Below are positions 36,653-46,345 of a DNA stretch of 64,000 nucleotides, in pieces. Numbering within the stretch: position 1 is the stretch's first letter; each line of letters begins with the position of its first letter. The notes beneath the pieces are model-generated. The model saw only the letters and a list, made by a program, of their open reading frames with translations, was not told where the DNA came from and did no database searches. The position numbers and the translations under genes are program-made. The stretch comes from JAEUMD01 sp044222395 (lineage in GTDB: Bacteria; Pseudomonadota; Alphaproteobacteria; Rhizobiales; Hyphomicrobiaceae), in NCBI GenBank assembly GCA_044222395.1, contig JBGANK010000008.1, positions 20,550-84,549 of the forward strand. Reading direction: 5' to 3'.

Positions 36653-37549
36653 ATGGCCGACCTCGTTCCCTATCACGACCGCGACGGTGTCATCTGGTTC
36701 GACGGCAAGCTGCTGCCATGGCGTGAGGCCAGCGTCCACGTCCTCACCCACGCGCTGCACTATGCGAGCGCCGTGTTCGAGGGTGAGCGCGCCTACAACG
36801 GCTCCATCTTCAAATTGACCGAGCACACCGAGCGTCTTGTCGCCGGCGCGCGCACGATGGATTTCGAGATCCCCTATTCGGCCGCCGAGATCGATGCCGC
36901 CTGCCGCGAGGTGCTGAAGGCCAACAACTTGAGCAACGCCTACATTCGCCCGCTCGCCTGGCGCGGCAGCGAGCAGATGGGCGTCTCTGCCCAGCTGACC
37001 AGGATTCACCTCGCCATCGCTGCCTGGGATTGGGGCTCCTATTTCCCGATGGAGCAGCGCCTCAAGGGCATCAGGCTCACTATGGCCACCTACCGCCGCC
37101 CCGATCCGGCGACGGCACCGGCCAAGACCAAGGCCGCCGGCCTCTACATGATCTGTACGCTCGAGAAGCACCGCGCTGAGCGGGCCGGCTATGCGGATGC
37201 CCTGATGCTCGACTATCGTGGCCGCGTTGCCGAATGCACCGGCGCCAACATCTTCTTCATCAAGGATGGCGTCATCCACACGCCGACACCGGACTGCTTT
37301 CTCGACGGCATAACCCGCCGCACCGTGATCGGTCTTGCGAAGGATCGTGGCATCCAGGTCGTCGAGCGGGTCATCGTGCCCGAGGAGCTGACGAGCTTCG
37401 AGGAATGCTTCATCACCGGCACCGCGGCCGAGGTGACACCCGTCTCCGAGATCGGCGAGGCCCGCTACACGCCGGGCCGCATCTGCGAGACCCTGCTCAA
37501 CGACTACATGGCGCTGGTGCAGCCCAAGTCGAAAGCGGCAGCCGAATAG
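36653..37549 (+). CDS. ilvE: Branched-chain amino acid aminotransferase
   Basis: 298 residues, class IV PLP transaminase. Motifs: HALHYASAVFEGERAY, the Schiff-base Lys in KTKAAGLYM, ECTGANIFFIKDG and GITRRTVIGLA. It interconverts Leu, Ile, Val and their 2-oxo acids. D-amino-acid or aminodeoxychorismate specificity is unlikely given the FEGERAY pattern. Confidence 0.93.
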   Translation: MADLVPYHDRDGVIWFDGKLLPWREASVHVLTHALHYASAVFEGERAYNGSIFKLTEHTERLVAGARTMDFEIPYSAAEIDAACREVLKANNLSNAYIRPLAWRGSEQMGVSAQLTRIHLAIAAWDWGSYFPMEQRLKGIRLTMATYRRPDPATAPAKTKAAGLYMICTLEKHRAERAGYADALMLDYRGRVAECTGANIFFIKDGVIHTPTPDCFLDGITRRTVIGLAKDRGIQVVERVIVPEELTSFEECFITGTAAEVTPVSEIGEARYTPGRICETLLNDYMALVQPKSKAAAE

Positions 37550-37682
37550 CAGCAACTGCGTATGGCGCGTCGATCACACTGCAGCGGCTCGCGTTTGCCA
37601 TCGCCGGCGACACCTATTGCCTGCCCGCTCCGGATGCCGGACATTCCTTCCTCGTGAAATCTCCGATCGGAAGGTTGAACCC

Positions 37683-37964
37683 ATGTCGGTCCGTCTCATG
37701 CTCCTGCTGGTAGGGATCGGTGGCATCCTGGCGTTGAACTTTGTGAGCACTATGCCGGCAAGCGCCCAGGAAGGACCGGGCGGCAGCATCAATCCAAACC
37801 GGGACTGCCAAACGCTCCTGACCTGCAATTTCCGCCGTGACGGCCGCGTCCGCGGCTGCCTGTCGTCCTATTCATGCCGCCAGTGCCGGTTCGTGGCGAG
37901 CCGCTGCCAGGTCGGCGCACCAAGAGGCACCTGTCAGCGCCTTGTCTGCGACTGGGGTGCGTGA
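37683..37964 (+). CDS. Small secreted Cys-rich protein
   Basis: 93 residues from ATG 37683, with GAAGG 7 nt upstream. A signal peptide (VRLMLLLVGIGGILALNFV, cleavage near SAQ) precedes a mature part of about 62 residues with eight Cys, enough for four disulfides. No recognised family; possibly a small stable periplasmic protein. Confidence 0.65.
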   Translation: MSVRLMLLLVGIGGILALNFVSTMPASAQEGPGGSINPNRDCQTLLTCNFRRDGRVRGCLSSYSCRQCRFVASRCQVGAPRGTCQRLVCDWGA

Positions 37965-38004
37965 CTTGAAGATTGCGATAGGCGAGAGGCCGTCGTGAGC
38001 AAGG

Positions 38005-38316
38005 TTAACGGCGGTCGTCGCTGCGCGGCAACAACGCGCCGGGATGCGCCACCTGCTCGGCTGGACGGAAGATGACCGCGCAGCACACGCAGCCGAGGAA
38101 AGCGCCGATCACGATCCCGATCCCTGCGATCGCGGTGGCTGAGAGGTCGAGCCCGATCCAATGTGCCAGGACTGCGATCAACGCGGTCCAGAATAGCGCC
38201 GGCAGCAGCGCCATGATGAAGAGCCCGATCAGGCGATCGCTGCGAGCATCCCTTTGCCCCGGCCAGGCCTTGGACGCAGGGTGTGAAGCGAGCGACGCGC
38301 CTGTATTGATCCGCAT
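38005..38316 (-). CDS. Small membrane protein, unknown function
   Basis: 103 residues. ATG 38316 was preferred over ATG 38322 because GGAG (38324-38327) is 7 nt from the former and only 1 nt from the latter. Two membrane spans: LIGLFIMALLPALFWTALIA and an IAGIGIVIGAFLGCVCCAV segment. The function is unknown. Confidence 0.6.
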   Translation of the reverse strand: MRINTGASLASHPASKAWPGQRDARSDRLIGLFIMALLPALFWTALIAVLAHWIGLDLSATAIAGIGIVIGAFLGCVCCAVIFRPAEQVAHPGALLPRSDDRR

Positions 38317-38593
38317 TGGCATACTCCAACCGAAACGACCGCATACCGTCGCGGCCCGTCGATGCTCCCACGCTAGAGACCAAGTCTTGACGAGGAGCTA
38401 ACGGGCTGGTCATTGCTGGAGCGCAGCGGCCCGGTGGTTAATGCTTGGTTACGAGGTGGCATGATGCTTGCGGCTTAAGCCTCATCGATGCTGGTAGTCT
38501 GCCGCACATTTGCCTGCGATTAGGCCGGCGCGCCGCGACCTGCTGATCGTCGGGCGCGCATGTCATCAACAAGACCCTGAAACTCGAGGCCTC

Positions 38594-40249
38594 ATGAGCA
38601 CGCCTGTCGCGCAAGCCCAGTTCGACGTTGCTGTGATCGGCGCCGGCCACAACGGCCTCGTTGCCGCGGCATACATGGCGCGAGCCGGTCTCAGCGTGAT
38701 CGTGCTCGAGAAGAATGCGATGGTCGGTGGTGCTGCGGTCACCGAGGAGTTCGCTCCAGGATACCGTAACTCGGTTGCCTCCTACACCGTCAGCCTGCTC
38801 AACCCTCGCGTAATCCGCGACATCGATCTCGCGCGCCATGGACTCAAAATCGTCGAGCGCCCTGTCGCCAATTTCTGGCCGATCGATGACAAGCGCGGCT
38901 TGCTGATGCCCTACGGCCTGGGCGCTAGGCAACAGGCGATCGCGGAATTTTCAGCGCATGATGCCGCTCGTCTTGCGGACTATGACGCCGCACTTGAACG
39001 CGCCGCCGCAGTGCTGCGCGATCTTGTGCTCGAGGCGCCGCCCAATGCCGGTGGCGGCATCTTGGAAATGTTGCGTGCCGGCCGCATCGGCCGCCGCATG
39101 ACGCGTCTGTCGCTGGCCGATCAACGCCTGCTGCTCGATCTGTTCACCAAGAGCGCAGCGGACTTTCTTTCGTCGTGGTTTGAGACCGACGTCGTCAAGG
39201 CGGCCTTCGCCTTTGACGGCATTGTCGGCGCCTACGCCGCGCCCTCGACACCGGGCACGGCTTACGTCCTGCTGCATCACTGCTTTGGCGAGGTCAACGG
39301 CAAGCCCGGCGTGTGGGGCCATGCGCTGGGCGGCATGGGCGCGATCACCCAGGCCATGGCCGCATGTGCCATCGAACGCGGCGCGCTGATCCGCACAAAT
39401 GCTGGCGTTCGCGAGGTGCTGGTCGAGAACGGGCGCGCAGCCGGTGTCGTGTTGGACTCCGGAAAGATGGTGCGCGCCCGCGCGGTCGCAAGCAATGTCG
39501 GCCCGCGCCTGCTGTTCGGTCGACTGCTCCCGCAAGGCGCAATCGATGCCGACGTCGGCCGCAGGCTTGCCGCGTTCAAGACCGGCTCGGGCACCTTCCG
39601 CATGAACGTTGCGCTTTCCGAATTGCCGGATTTCACCTGCCGGCCCGGCAAGGCTGAGGCCGCGCATCATGGCTCCGGCATCATCATCGGCCCGACGCTC
39701 GACTATCTGGAGGCAGCCTACCTCGACGCGCGCCGCGATGGCTGGTCGGCGCGCCCGGTGATCGAGATGTTGATCCCGTCCACGCTCGATCCGTCATTGG
39801 CCCCGCATGGCCGCCACGTGGCGAGCCTGTTCGTGCAACACGTCGCCCCCGAGCTGCCCCATGGCCGCACCTGGGCCGACCCGAAGGAAAAGGAAGCCTT
39901 CGCCAATCTCGTCATCGACACGCTGACCGTGCACGCGCCGAACTTCAGGCAATCCGTTCTGGCGCGCCAGGTGCTGTCGCCGCTCGACCTGGAGACCCGC
40001 TTCGGCCTCGTCGGCGGCGACATTTTTCACGGCCAGCTGACGCTCGATCAGCTTTATTCTGCCCGCCCGGTGCTGGGTCACGCCGATTACCGTATGCCGC
40101 TGCCAGGCCTTTACCTTTGCGGCTCCGGTGCCCATCCGGGCGGCGGTGTGACAGGCCTTCCGGGCCGAAATGCCGCGCGTGCCATAATTACCGACCTCAA
40201 GTCGACATCGAGACAACGGCTGTGGCGGGCTTTTGGGCGCCGAGGTTGA
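38594..40249 (+). CDS. Phytoene dehydrogenase-like FAD-dependent oxidoreductase
   Basis: 551 residues of the CrtI/amine-oxidase-like superfamily. N-terminal FAD motif VIGAGHNGLVAAAYMARAG, then LEKNAMVGGAA; the C-terminal FAD motif is GLYLCGSGAHPGGGVTGLPG. This resembles the PYROXD2 branch more than true carotenoid desaturases, and no carotenoid genes are adjacent. Substrate unknown. Confidence 0.85.
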   Translation: MSTPVAQAQFDVAVIGAGHNGLVAAAYMARAGLSVIVLEKNAMVGGAAVTEEFAPGYRNSVASYTVSLLNPRVIRDIDLARHGLKIVERPVANFWPIDDKRGLLMPYGLGARQQAIAEFSAHDAARLADYDAALERAAAVLRDLVLEAPPNAGGGILEMLRAGRIGRRMTRLSLADQRLLLDLFTKSAADFLSSWFETDVVKAAFAFDGIVGAYAAPSTPGTAYVLLHHCFGEVNGKPGVWGHALGGMGAITQAMAACAIERGALIRTNAGVREVLVENGRAAGVVLDSGKMVRARAVASNVGPRLLFGRLLPQGAIDADVGRRLAAFKTGSGTFRMNVALSELPDFTCRPGKAEAAHHGSGIIIGPTLDYLEAAYLDARRDGWSARPVIEMLIPSTLDPSLAPHGRHVASLFVQHVAPELPHGRTWADPKEKEAFANLVIDTLTVHAPNFRQSVLARQVLSPLDLETRFGLVGGDIFHGQLTLDQLYSARPVLGHADYRMPLPGLYLCGSGAHPGGGVTGLPGRNAARAIITDLKSTSRQRLWRAFGRRG

Positions 40250-40382
40250 AACCTCTTTGATTGTTTTTAATTTCATGGGGCGGGCGAAGCCCTATAACTA
40301 CGCGCCTGCGCATACGAGTGCCGGGCCGGTGCAAAATGACCTGAAGCCGACCGCCTCGCGATGGCCGGGATAGGAGCAGCAA

Positions 40383-40907
40383 TTGACGGTTATGGACCGG
40401 GATCGGGGCGACGCGAGCGGTATTTCCGCACGCAGCTACAGGCAGCTGATGCGCCATCAGGCGGGCGCCGTCGCCATCGTCGCGACCGCCACTGGCGAGC
40501 AGCGCGCCGGTCTTACCGCCACGGCATTCTCCTCGCTTTCCGACCAGCCGCCGACGCTGCTCGTCTGCATACAGCGCCGCGCTGGCGCGCACGACCTGAT
40601 CGCACGCTCGCGCACATTCGCAGTCAACATTCTCGCCGCCGATCAGCAGGACGTGGCCGAGCGCTTCTCCGGGTCTAGCGGCGTCCATGGGCCCGACCGC
40701 TTCACCAGCCACCTCTGGAAACAACTGACGACCGGTGCGCCGGTACTCGACAATGCCCTTGCCGTGCTCGACTGTGAGTTGGTCGAAAGCCATGGCTTCA
40801 CCACCCACACCATCTTCATCGGCCGCGTCGTCGGCGGCGTGATGCGACCCGAAGCCGAGCCGCTTCTCTATTTCCGCGGCGACTATTGGAACCTCGGCGA
40901 ACGGTGA
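40383..40907 (+). CDS. Flavin reductase family protein
   Basis: 174 residues of the FMN-binding split-barrel family: AVAIVATATGEQRAGLTATA, FSSLSDQPPTLLVCI, TFAVNILAADQ and the closing LLYFRGDYWNLG. It uses NAD(P)H to supply reduced flavin, usually to a monooxygenase. The start TTG 40383 is supported by AGGAG (40372-40376) at 6 nt; ATG 40392 is too far from it. It lies 13 nt before arfB. Confidence 0.9.
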   Translation: MTVMDRDRGDASGISARSYRQLMRHQAGAVAIVATATGEQRAGLTATAFSSLSDQPPTLLVCIQRRAGAHDLIARSRTFAVNILAADQQDVAERFSGSSGVHGPDRFTSHLWKQLTTGAPVLDNALAVLDCELVESHGFTTHTIFIGRVVGGVMRPEAEPLLYFRGDYWNLGER

Positions 40908-40920
40908 AGCGGAGCAGGGG

Positions 40921-41340
40921 ATGCTGAAGGTATCAGGCCGCATCGCCATCGACGATGCCGAGATCGAGGAGCGCTTCATCCGCGCATCGGGCCCCGGCGG
41001 ACAGAACGTCAACAAGGTCTCGACCGCAGTCGAGCTGCGCTTCAACGTGCGTGCCTCGCCTTCGCTTCCCGAGCCCGTGCGCAAGCGTCTTACCGCATTG
41101 GCGGGTCGACGCATGACGGACGATGGCGTGCTGGTGATCCGGGCGGAGCGCTTCCGCACGCAGGAGCGCAACAGAGAGGACGCCCGCCAGCGCCTTGTGG
41201 CCTTGATCGAGGAGGCGGCGATACCGCCCAAGCCGCGCGTCAAGACCAAGCCCACTATGGCTTCCAAACTGCGTCGCCTCGATGCCAAGACCCGTCGCAG
41301 CGAGACCAAGCGTAATCGCAGGGTAAAGAGCTTCGATTGA
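40921..41340 (+). CDS. arfB: Alternative ribosome-rescue factor B (peptidyl-tRNA hydrolase, YaeJ/ICT1)
   Basis: 139 residues. The GGQ catalytic motif is at residues 26-28 (RASGPGGQNVNK), and the C-terminal tail is strongly basic (KLRRLDAKTRRSETKRNRR), as needed to enter the empty mRNA channel of stalled ribosomes. Release factors are much longer, so ArfB fits best. Confidence 0.95.
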   Translation: MLKVSGRIAIDDAEIEERFIRASGPGGQNVNKVSTAVELRFNVRASPSLPEPVRKRLTALAGRRMTDDGVLVIRAERFRTQERNREDARQRLVALIEEAAIPPKPRVKTKPTMASKLRRLDAKTRRSETKRNRRVKSFD

Positions 41341-41431
41341 CGCCTCGCTATGAATGGAAGCCTGTCATGAACGCTTCGGTGCGTACACGCGCCGGCCTTG
41401 ATGTCGAGAATGCGCAGGCAAGGAGGGGATC

Positions 41432-42196
41432 ATGCCGCGACTTGCCGCCAACCTGAGCATGCTCTTCACCGAGCTGCCGTTCCTCGACCGCTTTGCTGCC
41501 GCCGCCGGCGCGGGCTTCACCGGTGTCGAGTTCCTGTTTCCCTACGAATATGACGCCGATGAAATTCGCCTGCGGCTCGACGATGCAGCTTTACAGCTTG
41601 TACTCTTCAACATCTCGCCGGGCGACTGGCAGGCCGGCGAGCGCGGGCTTGCGGCGCTGCCCGGCCGCGAGGCGGAATTCGACCGGGCCCTTGATCAGGC
41701 ACTCGCGTACGCATCGAAACCGGGCTGCTCCCGCTTGCACGCCATGGCCGGTACGATCGAACAGGGGGCGAGCCGCAGCACGTATGAAGAAAACCTGGCC
41801 AAAGCGGCAGAGCGCGCGTCTTCGGCCGGAATCGACATCCTGATCGAGCCCATCAACACCTTCGACATGCCGGGCTACTTCCTCGATCGAACCGAGATGG
41901 CGGCTGAGATCATCGCCAATGTCGGCCATGCCAATCTCGGACTGCAACTCGATCTTTATCACCGCCACCGAATGCAAGGCGATTGCGCGGGTGCAATTTC
42001 CACCTTTGCTCCCATCATCCGCCATTACCAGATCGCCGGCCCGCCCGATCGCGGTGAACCCGTCCCGAGTGAGCTCGATGTAGGGGATCTGTTCGCCCGC
42101 ATCGATGCGACAGCATTTGCCGGTTGGGTGGGCTGCGAGTATCGACCGCGGTCCGACACACTTTCCGGATTGGTCTGGCGTCTCCAACTTGCGTGA
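41432..42196 (+). CDS. hyi: Hydroxypyruvate isomerase-like TIM-barrel protein
   Basis: 254 residues, AP-endonuclease-2-type TIM barrel. FTGVEFLFPYEYD, VLFNISPGDWQAGERG, LIEPINTFDMPGYFL (metal-binding Glu) and LQLDLYH match the Hyi/OtnI family. It may interconvert hydroxypyruvate and tartronate semialdehyde, or be a related sugar-acid isomerase. AGGAGG precedes the ATG. Confidence 0.88.
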   Translation: MPRLAANLSMLFTELPFLDRFAAAAGAGFTGVEFLFPYEYDADEIRLRLDDAALQLVLFNISPGDWQAGERGLAALPGREAEFDRALDQALAYASKPGCSRLHAMAGTIEQGASRSTYEENLAKAAERASSAGIDILIEPINTFDMPGYFLDRTEMAAEIIANVGHANLGLQLDLYHRHRMQGDCAGAISTFAPIIRHYQIAGPPDRGEPVPSELDVGDLFARIDATAFAGWVGCEYRPRSDTLSGLVWRLQLA

Positions 42197-42316
42197 TGGC
42201 AGGTTGGCATTTCACGCGGCACGGCTATTCGTCGATCAATCGCATGGAAAGCAGAGAGGACCGGTCGTGGGACCGATCCTCTCGCTTGCTGACGGAAGCT
42301 GTGTTGTCCGGGTCGC

Positions 42317-43576
42317 TCAGTACAGCAGGCGCGGGCCGTTCTTGATGCGCGGCATCAGGTCGGGCAGGTCGGTTGAAGCCGGATCGTACTGTACATAGAG
42401 CTTGCCGTTTCCGTTCATGTAGAAGCTGTCGGCAATCATCGCGATGAACTTGGACTCCTGGTTCATCTCGCCATTGCCGCCGATGTTGAGCTTCCACTGC
42501 GGCACGTACACGATACCCTCGATCTTGACGCGGCCGCCGCCCTGGATTTCCGACTCGGTGATCGCATTCCAGGAGTACAAGCGGTCGACGATCACGAAGC
42601 CTGCGAGGTCGCCGGTTTTCGGCGCCTTGACATCGATGTTGCCGCCGCCGCGAACCATCATGCGGGTGTTGTTGCCGATGAAGAACAAGGTGACACCTTC
42701 GCCTTTCAGGCTGGCCTGGCCCTGAACCTCCAGATAGCCGTCACGGAAGATGTAGGTGCCGGGCTTCAGCGTCACGTTGGCCTGCGGCTTCAGCACGGTG
42801 TTGCCGCAATAGATGCCGGGCTCCAGCGTATAGGTGCCGTTCTTGAGCGACAGATTCGACTCTTTGCAAGGAGCGACAACGTTCCACGGCTCCCAGTTGT
42901 TGAGCTTCGAGGCGAACGGATCCTCCATGCGATCGCACTTGTCGTAGGGCTGCGGAACGAAGTGGTCTGCACCCGATGAGCTGCCGTGCGAGCAGAAGCC
43001 CTGACCGGTGCCCATCGCCGCGCCAACAGCGTTGATCGCGGTCGCGCTGTTTGAGTTCACCCACGACCAGCAATTGCGCGAAGACATCTTGTTGATGCCC
43101 TGCAAGTGCAGGCCGTCCGGCGTGGTCTCGTTGAGTGCCAGCAGGCAGGCAACGCCGCCGTTCTCGACCTGCGACTGTGCCGAAGTCGTCGCCTTGATGT
43201 CGAGGCTTTCGACGCCCATGATCCGCATGAAGTTGGTGTTCATGTGGTGTGACGCCTGGATCGTCACGTTGGCGTTCGATGCCTTCACCGACCATTGCAG
43301 ATTGGGCAGCTTCGAGTTGTTCAAGGACGCCTGCAGCATGTGCTGCGCCGCGTCGTAGCGCTGCTGGCTGGTGGTCGCAGGCAGACGTGCACCCGCGATC
43401 GCGGCACTGTCCACGATCTGCTGCAGCTTGCCGCGTGCATTGAGAGCCTGCGAGTAGTCGACAGCGAACCCGGTCAGGGCCACCATCGGCACGGCCAACA
43501 GGCCGAAGTTGATGCCGATGGAGCCACGGCGGTCGCCGATCAGCTTGATCATCGGTTTGATGAAAGTGAAAGTCAT
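42317..43576 (-). CDS. TadE/TadG-like pilus assembly protein, copy 1
   Basis: 419 residues; ATG 43576 has GGAGG 6-7 nt upstream. The N-terminus GSIGINFGLLAVPMVALTGF is a TadE/TadG-type prepilin-like membrane segment, followed by YSQALNARGKLQQIVDSAAI. A Cys-containing middle region (CLLALNETTPDG, RNCWSWVNSN) and a C-terminal repetitive beta region (PGIYCGNTVLKPQANVTLKP, then PGTYIFRDGYLEVQGQASLK) suggest a beta-solenoid. It is probably exported to the periplasm. It is paralogous to the adjacent upstream gene. Confidence 0.8.
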   Translation of the reverse strand: MTFTFIKPMIKLIGDRRGSIGINFGLLAVPMVALTGFAVDYSQALNARGKLQQIVDSAAIAGARLPATTSQQRYDAAQHMLQASLNNSKLPNLQWSVKASNANVTIQASHHMNTNFMRIMGVESLDIKATTSAQSQVENGGVACLLALNETTPDGLHLQGINKMSSRNCWSWVNSNSATAINAVGAAMGTGQGFCSHGSSSGADHFVPQPYDKCDRMEDPFASKLNNWEPWNVVAPCKESNLSLKNGTYTLEPGIYCGNTVLKPQANVTLKPGTYIFRDGYLEVQGQASLKGEGVTLFFIGNNTRMMVRGGGNIDVKAPKTGDLAGFVIVDRLYSWNAITESEIQGGGRVKIEGIVYVPQWKLNIGGNGEMNQESKFIAMIADSFYMNGNGKLYVQYDPASTDLPDLMPRIKNGPRLLY

Positions 43577-43826
43577 AGTGGGCCTCCGTCGATAGGACAA
43601 CGTCCGCACAATGGAGCAGCCCCATATAAGTGGAGGTTGCGAGCGTCGCTAAAATTGCAGCTAAATCGGCTTCAAACCCAAAGTCCTCATTCTGCGGTTA
43701 AGGAGCGGCTTTTCGAAATCCAGACATTTGAATCAATCTCCCGTCAAACAGGGAACCCGCGGCAGCCAAGGACGCAGCTGCCGCGGGTTGGGGTGCTGAA
43801 GGAGCTATTCTTTCAGATCCGCCGGA

Positions 43827-45080
43827 TTAGTAGAGCAGGCGAGGGCCGCTCTTGATGCGAGGCATGAGGTCGGGCAGGTCGGCACCGTTCGCGTCCGATT
43901 GGATGTAGAGGCGACCGTTGCCTTCCATGTAGAAGTGGTCGGCGATCATCGCGAAGTACTTGGCCTCCTGGTTCATGTCGCCGTTGCCGCTGATGTTGAT
44001 CCGCCACTTCGGCGCATAGAGCACGCCTTCGATCTTCAGACGCCCGCCGCCCTGGATGATCGTTTCGCGCACGTCGTCGCTGACCGGGTTCGGCTCGACC
44101 AGGACGAAGCCGGCATACTCACCCTCTCTGGGAGCCTTGAGCTCTGCTGAGCCGCCGCCCCGGACGATGAACTGGCTCTTGTTGCCGTTGAAGTAGAGGG
44201 TCACACCGTCACCTTTGAGCGAAGCCTGTCCCTGTACTTCCAGGTAGCCGCCCTTGAAGATGTAAAGGCCGTGCCGCATGGTGACGTTGGCCTGGGGTTT
44301 CAGCACGGTATTGCCGCAATAGACACCCGGTGTGAGTTCGTAGGTACCGCTCTTCAGCACCATATTGGTGTGCTGGCATTCGGCTCCCGACGCCGGATCA
44401 TAACCGAAGCGGTCTTTAAACGGATCATCGAGCTTCTCGCACTCGGTAAATGGCTGCGGCGAGAAGTGGTCGGCGCCGGTTGCCCCGCCGTGCGAGCAGA
44501 AACCCTGGCCAGTCCCCATCGAAGCGCCGACGGCATTGATGGCGGTGGGGCTGTTCGAATTGATCCAGCTCCAGCAGTTGCGCGAGGAGACTTTGTTGAT
44601 GCCCTGGAGATGCAACCCGTCGGGAGTCGTCTCGTTGAGGGCAAGCAGACAGGCGACGCCGCCGTTTTCCACCTGCGACTGCGCTCCCGACACCACGCTG
44701 AGATCCATTTTTTCGACGCCGAGGATGCCCATCAGGTTCGTCTTGTAGGTGTAGTTGATCTCGATTTGCACGTTGGCGTTGTTGGCTTCGATACGCGCGG
44801 TTGCGTCTTTCAGGTTGGCATTGGCGAGCGCCGCGTTAAGCATGTGCTGGGCATCTTCCAGGCGGTGCTCCTTGCTGGTGGCAGGCAGCCGTGCTCCGGC
44901 GATGACCGTGCTGTCGGCAATGCTCTGCAGCTCTTTGCGCACGGCAAGCGCCTGTGAGTAGTCCACCGCGATCCCGGAAAATGCGATCAAAGGCACGAAA
45001 ATGGCCGCGAATGGCAGGGTTACCGAACCCTTTTCGTTGCGAGAGAAAGGACCAACCAATTTGCTTGCCGAACTGTTCAT
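43827..45080 (-). CDS. TadE/TadG-like pilus assembly protein, copy 2
   Basis: 417 residues, same architecture as the gene 250 bp downstream: GSVTLPFAAIFVPLIAFSG membrane segment, YSQALAVRKELQSIADS, the same CLLALNETTPDG and RNCWSWINSN blocks, and the C-terminal beta-repeat region ending PRIKSGPRLLY. GGAGG precedes the ATG. The two share long identical blocks in the central region, so this is a tandem duplication that has diverged most at the N-terminus. No other tad/cpa genes are in the window. Confidence 0.8.
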   Translation of the reverse strand: MNSSASKLVGPFSRNEKGSVTLPFAAIFVPLIAFSGIAVDYSQALAVRKELQSIADSTVIAGARLPATSKEHRLEDAQHMLNAALANANLKDATARIEANNANVQIEINYTYKTNLMGILGVEKMDLSVVSGAQSQVENGGVACLLALNETTPDGLHLQGINKVSSRNCWSWINSNSPTAINAVGASMGTGQGFCSHGGATGADHFSPQPFTECEKLDDPFKDRFGYDPASGAECQHTNMVLKSGTYELTPGVYCGNTVLKPQANVTMRHGLYIFKGGYLEVQGQASLKGDGVTLYFNGNKSQFIVRGGGSAELKAPREGEYAGFVLVEPNPVSDDVRETIIQGGGRLKIEGVLYAPKWRINISGNGDMNQEAKYFAMIADHFYMEGNGRLYIQSDANGADLPDLMPRIKSGPRLLY

Positions 45081-45314
45081 GTGAGCCTCCAGTTTCTCGT
45101 GACTGGAGGTAACTTCTCGCTAACAAACTTCCGAAACCTTAATAAATTCTGCGGCCTTTTATTGAACCCGCTAACTGGTCGTGCGTCTTTGAGGATGCGG
45201 TAAAAACACATTTGAAACAGGCAGTTGAGTTCTATTCAATTGTTCCTAGAAATTGCCGCGAGTTGTTTTTTGAGGCCCGCCGAAAGCGCCCCGATGAGCC
45301 CGCAAATTAACAGC

Positions 45315-46343
45315 TCACCTGTTGGTCAGCCTGAGCTCGATGCGCCGGTTTTTCCTTAAGCTCTGGTCGTCGAGGCCGTTCTCGAGTGGTGCGAATTCGC
45401 CATGCCCGGCCGCCACCAGCCGGCTCGCCGATACACCGCGGCTGATCAGATACTTGACGACGGAACTGGCGCGCGCCGTCGACAGCTCCCAGTTGGACGG
45501 AAATTGCGGCGAACTGATCGGCTTGATGTCCGTGTGTCCGTCAACCTGCAAGGCCCAGTCGATCTCCGCCGGGATCTGCTGGCTGAGCTCCACGACCGCC
45601 CTGGCGAGCTGGTCCATCGCCGATAACCCTTCCGGCGTCATCGTTGCCTGGCCGGACGGGAACAGCACTTCGCTTTCGAACACGAAGCGGTCGCCGACAA
45701 CGCGTATATCCTTGCGTTCCTTGAGCAATTCGCGCAATCGGCCGAAGAAGTCCGAGCGATAGCGCTGTAGCTCCTGCACCTGCCGGGCAAGCGCGGCGTT
45801 GAGGCGCGAGCCCAGGTCCTTGATGCGATCCTGGGATTCCTGGTCCTTCTTCTCCGACGCCTCCAGCGCCTCGTTGAGCGCGGCGATCTGCCGGCGCAGC
45901 GCCACCAACTGCTGGTTGAGCAGGTCGACCTTGGCCAAAGCCTCGTCGGAGGCCTTCTTCTGGGCGTCGAGGCTCGTTTCCAGCCCCGATATGCGTTGCG
46001 CCTGCGCCTTGGCCTGCTCGTCGCCGGTAAGCGCAGAGCCGCTCATGCGCTGGTTGTCCTCGCGCAGCGCCGAAAGCGTCGCCTGCAGCATCGCGATCTC
46101 GTCGGCCGACGACTTCTCTCGGCTCTTCTCGAGCGACAGCAGGCTCGTCAGTTCAGCGATCTGCCGGTTGAGCCGTTGCAGCGCGCTGTCCTTGCCGCTC
46201 GCCTCCTGGCTGGCGAAATACTGCGCCAGCATGAAGATCGACATCAGGAACGTGACGACCAGCAGCAGCGTCGAAAGCACGTCGACATAGCCGGGCCAGA
46301 ACTCGCCGTAGTCGCCGCTCCGGCGTGTGCGCCCACGAGGCAT
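45315..46343 (-). CDS. MotB/OmpA-domain peptidoglycan-binding protein
   Basis: 342 residues: one N-terminal membrane span (YVDVLSTLLLVVTFLMSIFM) with a MotB/TolR-like Asp, a long coiled coil (about residues 55-185) and a C-terminal OmpA domain (VDGHTDIKPISS, NWELSTARASSVVKYL, RRIELRLTN). It is 2 nt downstream of the MotA/ExbB-like gene and should be its stator partner. Not a flagellar MotB: the coiled coil is much longer and no flagellar genes are present. Confidence 0.88.
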   Translation of the reverse strand: MPRGRTRRSGDYGEFWPGYVDVLSTLLLVVTFLMSIFMLAQYFASQEASGKDSALQRLNRQIAELTSLLSLEKSREKSSADEIAMLQATLSALREDNQRMSGSALTGDEQAKAQAQRISGLETSLDAQKKASDEALAKVDLLNQQLVALRRQIAALNEALEASEKKDQESQDRIKDLGSRLNAALARQVQELQRYRSDFFGRLRELLKERKDIRVVGDRFVFESEVLFPSGQATMTPEGLSAMDQLARAVVELSQQIPAEIDWALQVDGHTDIKPISSPQFPSNWELSTARASSVVKYLISRGVSASRLVAAGHGEFAPLENGLDDQSLRKNRRIELRLTNR

Positions 46344-46345
46344 CG

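Noticed and set aside
38594..40249. Carotenoid desaturase CrtI
   Set aside because: FAD motifs fit the superfamily, but no crtB, crtE or other carotenoid genes are adjacent and the C-terminus resembles PYROXD2-like proteins, so only the broad family is given.
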